DNA of 50,646 nucleotides, taken from Caenispirillum bisanense. Lineage in GTDB: Bacteria > Pseudomonadota > Alphaproteobacteria > Rhodospirillales > Rhodospirillaceae. The stretch lies in assembly GCF_900230255.1 (NCBI RefSeq), contig NZ_OCNJ01000018.1, positions 1 to 50,646 on the forward strand, in the 5' to 3' direction. The position numbers and the translations under genes were made by a program. The notes below the pieces were generated by a model, which saw only the letters and a list, made by a program, of their open reading frames with translations, was not told the DNA's origin and made no database searches. Below are positions 43,503-50,646 of this stretch, one piece after another (positions within the stretch are counted from its first letter, which is position 1; each line of letters starts with the position of its first letter).

Positions 43503-44516
43503 TCAGCCGGCGGTGCCGGCGCGCGGGGCGTCGTCGCCGAGGTTGGCGCGCGGGGAACCGTCGGGGGCGGCGGCGGCCATGGCCTCGGCGGTGGCGGCGG
43601 CCTGCACGCGCGCCTCGTGCTCGGCGAGCAGGCGGCTGCGCTCGGCGTCGGCGGCGGCTTCCGCCTCGCCGAAGTCGCCGGTGATGCCGCTGGCCGCCAG
43701 GACGTTGCGGTCGATGACCTGGAGGATCTCCCCCCAGGTGCGGGGCGTGTCGCGCTCGATGCCGCCGTCGGCCCATTCCAGGCGGGCGTCGCCCGGCTGG
43801 ATGGCGGCGTCGTCGACCACCAGCAGGCGGCCTTCGAAGCCGGTGTCGGCGATGACCGGCTGGACGCCGTCGCGCACCATGCCCGACAGGGCGGGGTGGA
43901 CGCGCACCACGATGCGCGGCTGCTCGATGATGGTCGGCAGGATGCTGCGGATCAGGCCCTCGATCTCGGCGGTGCCGTACTGCAGGGTGACCATGGGCAG
44001 CACGCGCCGGCAGATGGCGACGGCGACTTCCACCGCCATGGGCTCCAGCCGCTTGTAGGGCTCGTTCATGGTGGCGCCGAGCTGGCGCAGGCCCTGCGCG
44101 ATGAAGTGCAGGCTCTCCGACGCCAGACGCTCGGTGGCGGCCTCGGCCTCCTGCAGGGCGGCGGTGTGGCCGGCGACATAGGCCTCGTCGCGCGCCGCTT
44201 CCACGTCCTGCAGGCTGAAGGTCGGCTCCGGCGGCGTTTCCGGCTCCGGCGGCTGCATCTGGGCGGCCAGCGCTTCCGCCTCGGCGGCGGCGGCGTCGGC
44301 TTCGGCCTGGGCGACCGCTACGTCTAGCGGCGTCTGCGGCACCTGCGGCTCGGGCTCCGGCTCCGGCTTGGGTGCGAGGGCCGCGCTCTCCGGCTCGAAA
44401 TCCTGCACCGTCGTATGCGCCGGCTGCTCGTAGGACCGGCGCACGGCGTCGCGGTCGTCGAGGTCGAGGTCGAAGGTGAACTTGCGGATCGCGGCTTGCT
44501 GGCGCATGGCGGACAC
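43503..44516 (-). CDS. fliH: FliH/FlbE flagellar export ATPase regulator
   Basis: 337 residues. AGGAGA lies about 5 nt before GTG 44516 but 14 nt before ATG 44507, so GTG is preferred. An N-terminal segment (KFTFDLDLDD) and a Pro/Glu-rich stretch (45-65) are followed by a long Ala/Glu coiled coil (70-130) and the FliH domain (VEVAVAICRRVLP, RIVVRVHPALSGMV, GDARLEWADGGIERD). FliH holds the FliI ATPase at the export gate. The position between fliG and fliN is the standard alphaproteobacterial one. Confidence 0.9.
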   Translation of the reverse strand: MSAMRQQAAIRKFTFDLDLDDRDAVRRSYEQPAHTTVQDFEPESAALAPKPEPEPEPQVPQTPLDVAVAQAEADAAAAEAEALAAQMQPPEPETPPEPTFSLQDVEAARDEAYVAGHTAALQEAEAATERLASESLHFIAQGLRQLGATMNEPYKRLEPMAVEVAVAICRRVLPMVTLQYGTAEIEGLIRSILPTIIEQPRIVVRVHPALSGMVRDGVQPVIADTGFEGRLLVVDDAAIQPGDARLEWADGGIERDTPRTWGEILQVIDRNVLAASGITGDFGEAEAAADAERSRLLAEHEARVQAAATAEAMAAAAPDGSPRANLGDDAPRAGTAG

Positions 44517-44569
44517 GGGTCTCTCCTGGCGGCGCGGCGGGGGCTACGGCGGCGGGACGGCGAGCGGCA

Positions 44570-45589
44570 TCAGTAGATGAGCTCGTCGTCCTCCTTGCCC
44601 TCGGAGATGACGATCTGGCCGGAATTGGCCAGTTCCTTGGCGAGCGCGACGATGATGTTCTGCGCCTCGTCCACTTCGCGCAGGCGCACCGGGCCCATGG
44701 CGTCCATGTCTTCCTTCAGCATCTTGCCGGCGCGTTCCGACATGTTCTTGAAGAACAGGTCCTTGATGCTGTCCGACGAGCCCTTGAGCGCGAGGCCGAG
44801 CTTGTCCTTCTCCACATGGCGCAGCAGGGTCTGGATGCCCTGGCTGTCGATGCGGTTGAGGTCCTCGAAGGTGAACATGAGCTGCTTGATCTTCTCGGCG
44901 CTCTCGCGGTTGCGTTCTTCGAGGGCGGCGAGGAAGCGGGCTTCGGTGTTGCGGTCGAGGTTGTTGAAGATGTCGGCCATCATCTCGTGCGCATCGCGGC
45001 GGGCGGTGCGGGCGAGGTTGGACATGAATTCCGTGCGCAGCGTCTTTTCCACGCCGTCGAGCACTTCCTTCTGCACCGCCTCCATGTGCAGCATGCGCAT
45101 GATGACTTCCATGGCGAAGCCTTCCGGCAGCAGCCCGAGCACGCGGGCGCCGTGGTCGGCCTTGATCTTGGACAGCACCACCGCGACCGTCTGCGGGTAT
45201 TCGTTCTTCAGGTAGTTGGCCAGCACCTGCTCGTTCACGTTGCCGAGCTTGTCCCACATGGTGCGGCCGGCCGGACCGCGGATTTCCTCCATGATCGCGT
45301 CGACGCGATCCTTCGGCAGCGACTTGTGCAGCAGGCGTTCCGTGCTCTCGTAGGAGCCGACCAGCGAGCCGGTGTTGGAGATGGCGTCGGCGAATTCCAC
45401 GAACAGGCGCTCGACGATGGAAGACGACACCGTGCCGAGGTTCGCCATGATCTGCGACAGCTCGCGGATCTCGTCGTCGTCCATCATGGCGAACAGCTTG
45501 GAGGAATGTTCCTCGCCCAGCGACAGCATCATGATGGCGGCCTTCTGGGGCCCGGTGAGGCTGCGGTAGTCTTCCTTGACGCGTCCCAC
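44570..45589 (-). CDS. fliG: Flagellar motor switch protein FliG
   Basis: 339 residues from GTG 45589 (GAGGAG 7 nt upstream). The N-terminal domain ([17 protein letters not shown]) binds FliF, the middle domain has the EHPQ-equivalent [14 protein letters not shown], and the C-terminal charged torque helix lies in [23 protein letters not shown]. It couples stator movement to the C-ring. Confidence 0.97.
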   Translation of the reverse strand: MGRVKEDYRSLTGPQKAAIMMLSLGEEHSSKLFAMMDDDEIRELSQIMANLGTVSSSIVERLFVEFADAISNTGSLVGSYESTERLLHKSLPKDRVDAIMEEIRGPAGRTMWDKLGNVNEQVLANYLKNEYPQTVAVVLSKIKADHGARVLGLLPEGFAMEVIMRMLHMEAVQKEVLDGVEKTLRTEFMSNLARTARRDAHEMMADIFNNLDRNTEARFLAALEERNRESAEKIKQLMFTFEDLNRIDSQGIQTLLRHVEKDKLGLALKGSSDSIKDLFFKNMSERAGKMLKEDMDAMGPVRLREVDEAQNIIVALAKELANSGQIVISEGKEDDELIY

Positions 45590-45660
45590 GGTCGTTCTCC
45601 TCAGGCGGCCCGCATCCGGTGGTGCGGGAGGGCGGGGCCGCGGTCGTCTTCAGGCGGCGA

Positions 45661-47283
45661 TCAGGCTTCCTGGTAGAGCCAGTTGCGGATGATGCTGAGC
45701 GCTTCTTCCGGGTGCTTGTCGACGATTTCGCCGATCTTGCGCAAGCTGGAGGCGCGCACGCGGCCTTCCACCTTGTCGATGTCGATCAACTCGTCGGCCT
45801 CGATCTCCTCGTCGATGGGCACCGGCATGGAGCCCGGACCGGTCAGCTGCGGGATGCCGGCGGCGGCGTCGGCGCTCAGCAGCTTGGCCTCGTCGGGGGC
45901 GGCGCTTTCGAAGGCGCGGGTGATGAGCGGGCGGACCACCAGCAGGATGACCAGGATGGCGACGATGGCAATGCCGAGCCCCTCGGCCATCTTCATGATC
46001 TCTTCCTTGGTGAAGCCCATGAAGGTCCACTCGTCGGTGGGCAGCAGGTCGTCCATGGTGGCGAAGCGCATGTTCACCACTTCCACCTGGTCGCCGCGGT
46101 TGGCGTCGAAGCCGACGGCCGAGCGCACCAGGGTGGCGAGCTTGTCCATCTGGTCTTCGGTGCGCGGCTCGTAGACGCGGTTGCCTTCGCCGTCGAGGGT
46201 ATATGTGCCGTCGATGAGAACCGCGATGGACAGGCGGTCGATGCTGCCGCCCTCGCTGACCGAATTTACGGTCTTGCGGCTGATCTCGTTGTTGACGGTT
46301 TCCTCGGTGCGCGTCTCTTCGCTGGTGGCGGTGGGGCCGCCGGCGTTGAGGTTGGCGTCGGGCAGGTTGTTCTGCACCGTCACGTTGCCGGGGTCGTTCT
46401 CCGACGTGCGCAGGTTCTCCTCGCGGGTGACGGTGGAGCGCGGCACGACGCTTTCCGGGTCGTACACTTCCTGCTGGGTGACCGTGCGGTCGAAGTTCAT
46501 GTCGGCGCGAACCTCGGCGCGGACCTTGCCGGGGCCGACGGTCTGCTCGATCAGCTGCTCGATGTTGGCGCGCAGGCGCTCCTCGGTCTTCAGCCGCATT
46601 TCCTCGCGGGTGAAGGCGATCATGTCGCTGTCGTTCTCGAAGTTGCGCGACAGCAGCGCGCCGTTCTCGTCGACGATGGAAATGCGCGACGGCTTCAGCT
46701 GCGGCACGGCCGCCGCCACCATGTGCTGGATGGCGTTGACCTGCGCCTGTTCCAGGCGGCCCGACTTCATCTTGATGTAGATGGAGGCCGACGGTTCCTG
46801 CGTCTCGCGGGAGAACAGCTCGCGCTTGGGCATCACCAGGTGGACGCGGGCGGCCTTCACCGTGTCGATGGCGGTGATGGTGCGGGCCAGCTCGCCTTCC
46901 AGGGCGCGCACCAGGTTCACGTTCTGCATGAAGTTGGTGGCGCCGAGGCTGTCCATGTTGTCGAACACCTCGTAGCCGACGGACGACCCGCCGGCCGTCG
47001 CCAGCTCCGCCACGGCGAGGCGCTGGCGCAGCACCTGGTCGCCGGCGACGTAGATGGCGGTGCCGCCCTCGCGCAGCTCGAAGGGAATGTTCTGCGCCTC
47101 CAGCTGCTCGACGATGCGCTTGGAGTCCGCCGGCTCCAGGTTGCCGTAGAGCAGCTCCATGGGGGTGGAGCTGAACCGGGTGGCGAAATAGATGATGAAC
47201 GCGAGCAGGCCGACACCGACGCCGGCCATGGCCGCGAGCCGCATCGGGCCCAGGTTCTTCAGCTGTTGTACGAAGGCGTTCAC
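45661..47283 (-). CDS. fliF: Flagellar MS-ring protein FliF
   Basis: 540 residues from GTG 47283; the next Met is residue 14. Two transmembrane segments (about 16-34 and 440-460) bracket the periplasmic ring-building motifs (YGNLEPADSKRIVEQLE, VKAARVHLVMPKRELF, RSTVTREENLRTSE). The C-terminal tail (EALSIIRNWLYQEA) binds FliG. It is the first gene of the minus-strand flagellar run and is divergent from the flagellin at 47714. Confidence 0.97.
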   Translation of the reverse strand: MNAFVQQLKNLGPMRLAAMAGVGVGLLAFIIYFATRFSSTPMELLYGNLEPADSKRIVEQLEAQNIPFELREGGTAIYVAGDQVLRQRLAVAELATAGGSSVGYEVFDNMDSLGATNFMQNVNLVRALEGELARTITAIDTVKAARVHLVMPKRELFSRETQEPSASIYIKMKSGRLEQAQVNAIQHMVAAAVPQLKPSRISIVDENGALLSRNFENDSDMIAFTREEMRLKTEERLRANIEQLIEQTVGPGKVRAEVRADMNFDRTVTQQEVYDPESVVPRSTVTREENLRTSENDPGNVTVQNNLPDANLNAGGPTATSEETRTEETVNNEISRKTVNSVSEGGSIDRLSIAVLIDGTYTLDGEGNRVYEPRTEDQMDKLATLVRSAVGFDANRGDQVEVVNMRFATMDDLLPTDEWTFMGFTKEEIMKMAEGLGIAIVAILVILLVVRPLITRAFESAAPDEAKLLSADAAAGIPQLTGPGSMPVPIDEEIEADELIDIDKVEGRVRASSLRKIGEIVDKHPEEALSIIRNWLYQEA

Positions 47284-47713
47284 GGCGGGCGTCCTGCGTG
47301 TGTTCTGCGGGCGTGGAGCCCTCCGCAGGATCGCCGCGGAGATACCCCATCCGATGTAGCCGGAAGGTAAGGCGCCTTATTAAAGAAGACGTTAACGGTA
47401 GGCAAATTTTACCCGGCCGGTGGATGCGCGGCTGGGTCAAGATTGCCGGGGCGCGGACGTCTCTGCCGCCGGCCCTGCCCGAGTCGCCGCAGCCGGGGCA
47501 GCGGCGGGGGGTGCCCGGGGGGAGGTGGGGGGCTGTGGAAAAAGACTCAGGCGCAGCAACGAGTCGTTTCGCGGATGGCGCGTCGGCCGCGCCGGACTCG
47601 CGATGGTCGTGCCGACGTGTCGGCGAGTTGGCACAGGGATTGAATGGAGGGGCGTCGGCAGTCTCATGCCGCAGAAGCGGCTAGGCCATACTCGGAATCG
47701 GAGTAAGAAAGAG
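47284..47713. other. Divergent promoter region between fliF and flagellin
   Basis: 430 bp without a gene. An AT-rich patch (47375-47410) probably serves fliF; it includes TTAA-N8-TTAA at 47380-47395. A sigma-54-like promoter for the flagellin is at 47629-47643. No convincing small ORF. Confidence 0.5.
47629..47643 (+). promoter_or_regulatory. Sigma-54-type promoter candidate for flagellin
   Basis: TGGCACAGGGATTGA matches the TGGCAC-N5-TTGC consensus with correct spacing; only the final C of the -12 element is A. The start point would lie about 60 nt before the ATG at 47714. FlbD, encoded at 40806-42215, is the expected activator. Confidence 0.5.
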
Positions 47714-49888
47714 ATGACCTCGTCCATCCTTACGAATTCCAGCGCGATGACCGCGCTGAGGGTGCTGAATCAGATCAACAAGGATCTGTCCACCACCCAG
47801 AACCGCATCTCCACCGGCCTCAAGGTCGGCAGCGCCAAGGACAACGCCTCGTTCTGGGCCGTGTCCAGCGTGATGAAGTCCGACGTCAACAGCTTCAAGG
47901 CCATCGGCGACAACCTGTCGCTGGCCGAGAACAGCCTGTCGGTGGCCCGCACCGGCGCCGAGCAGATCGCCAAGCTGATCGATACGGTCAAGGCGAAGGC
48001 GACGGCCGCGCAGGAAGGCTCCATCGACAAGGCCGCCCTGCAGGCGGACATCGACGCGGCCCTGGAGCAGATCCAGGAGATCACCAAGTCGGCCAACTTC
48101 AACGGCGTCAAGCTGCTGGAGACGAGCTCGAAGGTGCGCCTGCTGTCGTCCATCGGCCGTGACGGCTCGAACGTCGACGCCAGCTACATCAGCTTCACCT
48201 CGCAGGATCTGACCTTCGCTCCGCGCGGTGGCCTGGAGGCCATTTCGGGTCTTTCCGTGCTGGATCGCGGCGACAGCCTGGTCGAGAACAAGACCGACGG
48301 CGTCACCGAGTTCAACATGGGTGCGCCGAACGCCAGCCAGTTCTTCATCGACGCGAACAAGTTCACGTTCGATACGGACAACACCGACAACGACTTCACG
48401 CTGACCTACTCGACCGGTGCCGCCGTCAGCGACACCACGACGGCGCAGTTCGTGAACATCACCGACGGCAACGACCTCGTCACCGCGCTGACCGCCTCTG
48501 CCGCCGTGGTCAACGCCGCGTGGGACAACCAGACCGGCCTGACCGTCAAGCTCGCCAACGGCTACGACTTCAAGGCCCTGGACGTCGCCGCCGGTGCCGG
48601 CATCACCGCCGCCATCGACGACAGCGTGGTCTACTCGGCCAAGGCCGGGCAGAAGCTGACCTTCGAGTACATCGACGACGAAGGCGTCAACCGCACGCTG
48701 ACGCACACGCTCGAGCAGAGCATCGCGGTCGGCGACGACGGCGCGCTCGCGCTGGTCGACGAGCTGACGACGTCCAAGGATTTCTCGAAGCTGTTCAACA
48801 TCAGCTACGTGAACGGCGAGTTCAAGCTGGCCGCCAAGGACCGCGAGACCGACATCACCTTGACCGGGTGGAGCGGCGGCCCCTTCACGTCGCCCGGCGA
48901 TGTGGTGACCTATGCCCCGACCGCCTTCACGTTCGACACGGACAACACGGACAACGACTTCCTTCTGACGTACCGTGACCGTGACGGGTCGATCCAGACG
49001 TCCGCCATCGCCGACGTCGACGCCACGGCGCTCGGCACCACGGCGACCGCGCTGGCCGCCACGACCTACATCAAGAACGCGTCGTGGGACACCACCAACG
49101 GTCTGACCATGGTGTTCGAGGAAGGCTTCGAGTTCATCAGCCTCGGAACCGCCGCCTCGGCCTCAGCCTCGGCGACCGTCGCCTCGGCGCCGACCTCCAC
49201 CGCCATGAGCATCGTCGAGAGCAACGAGCTGAACTTCCAGGATCAGCCGCTGCGCCTCGGTGAGGAGATCACCCTCAACTACACCGTCAACGGCACCAAC
49301 AAGACGGTCGTGCTGCGGGTGACCGGCCAGGACACCGCCACCGGCAACCGCCTCGACGACCAGTCCAACCCGAACCGCATCGAGCTCGCCCTCGACGCCC
49401 GGGAAGTGACGCACGAGAGCACGACGGGCAAGAAGATCGTCGACCAGATCGTCTCCGCGCTGGGCAACCTGCCGACCACCTTCGGCCTGTCGAGCAGCGC
49501 GGCCGCCTTCGGCTCGAACATCCAGTACACGTTCAACAACAACACCCTGACCCTGACCACGGCCGGCACCGGTATCGACAGCATCGGGACCACGGGCCTG
49601 CCGATCACGGACTACGACCAGCTCCTCGACAACATCGAGGAAGCCATGCAGATCGCCACGGACGCCGCCGCGGCGCTCGGTTCGGCCCAGGGCCGCATCG
49701 AGATCCAGAAGGAGTTCATCACCGAGCTGACCGACAACCTCACTGAGGGCATCGGCACGCTCATCGATGCCAACATGAACGAAGAATCGGCGCGTCTGCA
49801 GGCTCTGCAGGTCCAGCAGCAGCTGGGCATCCAGTCGCTGTCCATCGCCAACCAGGCACCGCAGGCCCTGCTGTCGCTGTTCCAGTGA
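47714..49888 (+). CDS. Flagellin, large form
   Basis: 724 residues, long for an alphaproteobacterial flagellin. D0/D1 N terminus: SSILTNSSAMTALRVLNQI and STGLKVGSAKDNASFWAVSS. D1/D0 C terminus: ESARLQALQVQQQLGIQSLS and LLSLFQ at the end. The surface-exposed centre (about 180-610) contains a duplicated module beginning with the identical peptide FTFDTDNTDNDF at residues 217 and 405. No enzyme motif is seen in it. GGAG lies 10 nt before ATG 47714. A strong terminator follows. Confidence 0.95.
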   Translation: MTSSILTNSSAMTALRVLNQINKDLSTTQNRISTGLKVGSAKDNASFWAVSSVMKSDVNSFKAIGDNLSLAENSLSVARTGAEQIAKLIDTVKAKATAAQEGSIDKAALQADIDAALEQIQEITKSANFNGVKLLETSSKVRLLSSIGRDGSNVDASYISFTSQDLTFAPRGGLEAISGLSVLDRGDSLVENKTDGVTEFNMGAPNASQFFIDANKFTFDTDNTDNDFTLTYSTGAAVSDTTTAQFVNITDGNDLVTALTASAAVVNAAWDNQTGLTVKLANGYDFKALDVAAGAGITAAIDDSVVYSAKAGQKLTFEYIDDEGVNRTLTHTLEQSIAVGDDGALALVDELTTSKDFSKLFNISYVNGEFKLAAKDRETDITLTGWSGGPFTSPGDVVTYAPTAFTFDTDNTDNDFLLTYRDRDGSIQTSAIADVDATALGTTATALAATTYIKNASWDTTNGLTMVFEEGFEFISLGTAASASASATVASAPTSTAMSIVESNELNFQDQPLRLGEEITLNYTVNGTNKTVVLRVTGQDTATGNRLDDQSNPNRIELALDAREVTHESTTGKKIVDQIVSALGNLPTTFGLSSSAAAFGSNIQYTFNNNTLTLTTAGTGIDSIGTTGLPITDYDQLLDNIEEAMQIATDAAAALGSAQGRIEIQKEFITELTDNLTEGIGTLIDANMNEESARLQALQVQQQLGIQSLSIANQAPQALLSLFQ
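48362..48397 (+). repeat. Direct repeat copy 1 inside the large flagellin
   Basis: 36 bp encoding FTFDTDNTDNDF; differs from copy 2 (48926-48961) at only two third-codon positions. Confidence 0.85.
48926..48961 (+). repeat. Direct repeat copy 2 inside the large flagellin
   Basis: 36 bp, 34 identical to copy 1 at 48362-48397, 564 bp downstream and in the same frame. Both copies are followed by a weaker similarity (ASWDTTNGLTMVFEEGFEF here, AAWDNQTGLTVKLANGYDF after copy 1). Confidence 0.85.
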
Positions 49889-49943
49889 CTTGAAGGCCCG
49901 AAGACCCGCACGAGAAGGATGGGGTTGCCGATTTCCGAAGAAA

Positions 49944-49974
49944 GGGGTGCGCCAGAAGGGCGTGCCCCTTTTTT
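49944..49974 (+). terminator. Intrinsic terminator after the large flagellin gene
   Basis: GGGGTGCGCC (49944-49953) pairs with GGCGTGCCCC (49959-49968), with two G-U wobbles and loop AGAAG, followed by six T residues. Confidence 0.85.
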
Positions 49975-50301
49975 CATTTCCGGCCGGCGGGGATGGGCGC
50001 TCGGCGTCATGGTCGGTCCGCGCCGGAGCCGGAGTCGAAATGGCCCTGCGGGGGCGCCATGCCGGTGGCGCAGCCCGGGGACGCCCGAAAGTGGGGGGGG
50101 CACCACTTCGTGTCCAGCCGGCTGACAAATGTCAAGCCATTGAAATAGAACGTTTTAATGGCCTGTTGGTGAACGCGGTGAGTGCTGAGGCGGCTTGCGT
50201 GGTGCGGCCGCCTGTGGCTTAATCCGTGATGAATATGTGCCTAAAATGGAGCCTTGGTCCACAGAAGTGGGCCGTTTGAGAACCAGAACGGAGTAATTGC
50301 C
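49975..50301. other. Upstream region of the third flagellin
   Basis: No gene is seen. It contains the AT-rich inverted repeat at 50136-50162 and an A/T-richer tract up to the ATG. I could not place a sigma-54 or sigma-28 promoter with confidence. Confidence 0.4.
50136..50162. repeat. Inverted repeat upstream of the third flagellin
   Basis: GCCATT (50136-50141) and AATGGC (50157-50162) are exact complements, extended inward by AAA/TTT after one mismatch. It lies about 140 bp before the ATG and could be an activator site. Confidence 0.45.
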
Positions 50302-50646
50302 ATGTCGTCGTCGATTCTGACGAACTCCAGCGCCATGACGGCGCTGCGCGTCCTCGAGCAGACCAACAACTCCCTCTCGAAGACGCAGAACCGCATCGCC
50401 ACGGGCCTGAAGGTCGGCAGTGCGAAGGACAACGCCTCTTTCTGGGCGGTGTCGACCACCATGAAGGCGGACGTGAACAGCCTGAAGGCCGTCGGCGACA
50501 ACCTGTCGCTGGCCGACAACTCGCTGGGCGTCGCCCGTACCGGTGCCGAGCAGATCGCCAAGCTGATCGACACCATCAAGAGCAAGACCACCGCCGCCCA
50601 GGAAGGCTCCATCGACAAGGCCGCGCTGCAGGCCGACATCGACGCC
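50302..50646 (+). CDS. Flagellin, third copy (cut by window end)
   Basis: 115 residues are visible, all flagellin D0/D1: SSSILTNSSAMTALRVLEQT, IATGLKVGSAKDNASFWAVS, VNSLKAVGDNLSLADNSLG. It is very similar to the large flagellin just upstream (same EGSIDKAALQADIDA), so the two are tandem duplicates. GGAG lies 8-11 nt before the ATG. Confidence 0.95.
   Translation, partial: MSSSILTNSSAMTALRVLEQTNNSLSKTQNRIATGLKVGSAKDNASFWAVSTTMKADVNSLKAVGDNLSLADNSLGVARTGAEQIAKLIDTIKSKTTAAQEGSIDKAALQADIDA

Noticed and set aside
47380..47395. CtrA-type TTAA-N-TTAA site before fliF
   Set aside because: The spacer is 8 nt instead of the required 7 and no extended match is present.

Overview
The window comes from a GC-rich, flagellated Gram-negative bacterium. 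Gene order and protein types point to the Alphaproteobacteria, probably near Rhodospirillales. The main indicators are the hisG-hisD-UPF0262-phosphatase-infA-maf-rng-yacG cluster, the fliF-fliG-fliH-fliN-motA-flbD-flhA order with a FlbD-type sigma-54 activator, UPF0262, and a palindromic repeat of the 'MAGLDPAIH' kind. I cannot name a genus.

Layout. 1-550: 3' end of an IS110-type transposase and two inverted copies of a palindromic repeat. 553-3883: an isocitrate dehydrogenase (minus) divergent from a three-gene unit, small protein - LysR regulator - small protein, in which the two small proteins are paralogues. The shared promoter region carries two LysR-type boxes inside a 28-bp inverted repeat. 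4004-9320: chemoreceptor, CreA, a 39-residue small protein, GNAT, DEDDh exonuclease, phosphoglycerate mutase, a membrane protein and tRNA-Phe. 9693-15901: two small unknown proteins, then the histidine/infA housekeeping cluster. 16019-22963: globin, a NarL-type two-component system, an autotransporter coupled to a lipoprotein hydrolase, and an rRNA/tRNA methyltransferase. 22968-25778: HigBA toxin-antitoxin, nicotinamidase, an unknown protein and a crotonase-fold enzyme.

25843-50646 is a flagellar region. On the minus strand it holds fliF-fliG-fliH-fliN-motA-flbD-flhA and, further on, flhF-flhG and a 1412-residue FliK-like protein with about nine tandem Pro/Ala-rich repeats. Between flhA and flhF lies an insertion of about 6.6 kb with an unknown helical protein, manC and gmd (GDP-mannose and its 4,6-dehydration), and a remarkable flagellin. 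Two more flagellins follow fliF on the plus strand; the last runs off the window.

The most exciting item is the 711-residue flagellin at 36182-38317. Its normal N- and C-terminal filament domains enclose a complete serralysin-type (M10) zinc metallopeptidase with HExxHxxGxxH, a Met-turn and a calcium-binding RTX beta-roll. It predicts a flagellar filament that is itself a protease, built from a different peptidase family from the one I associate with known flagellinolysins. The neighbouring sugar-nucleotide genes may supply flagellin glycosylation. Gene functions are inferred from sequence recognition alone; no database search was run.
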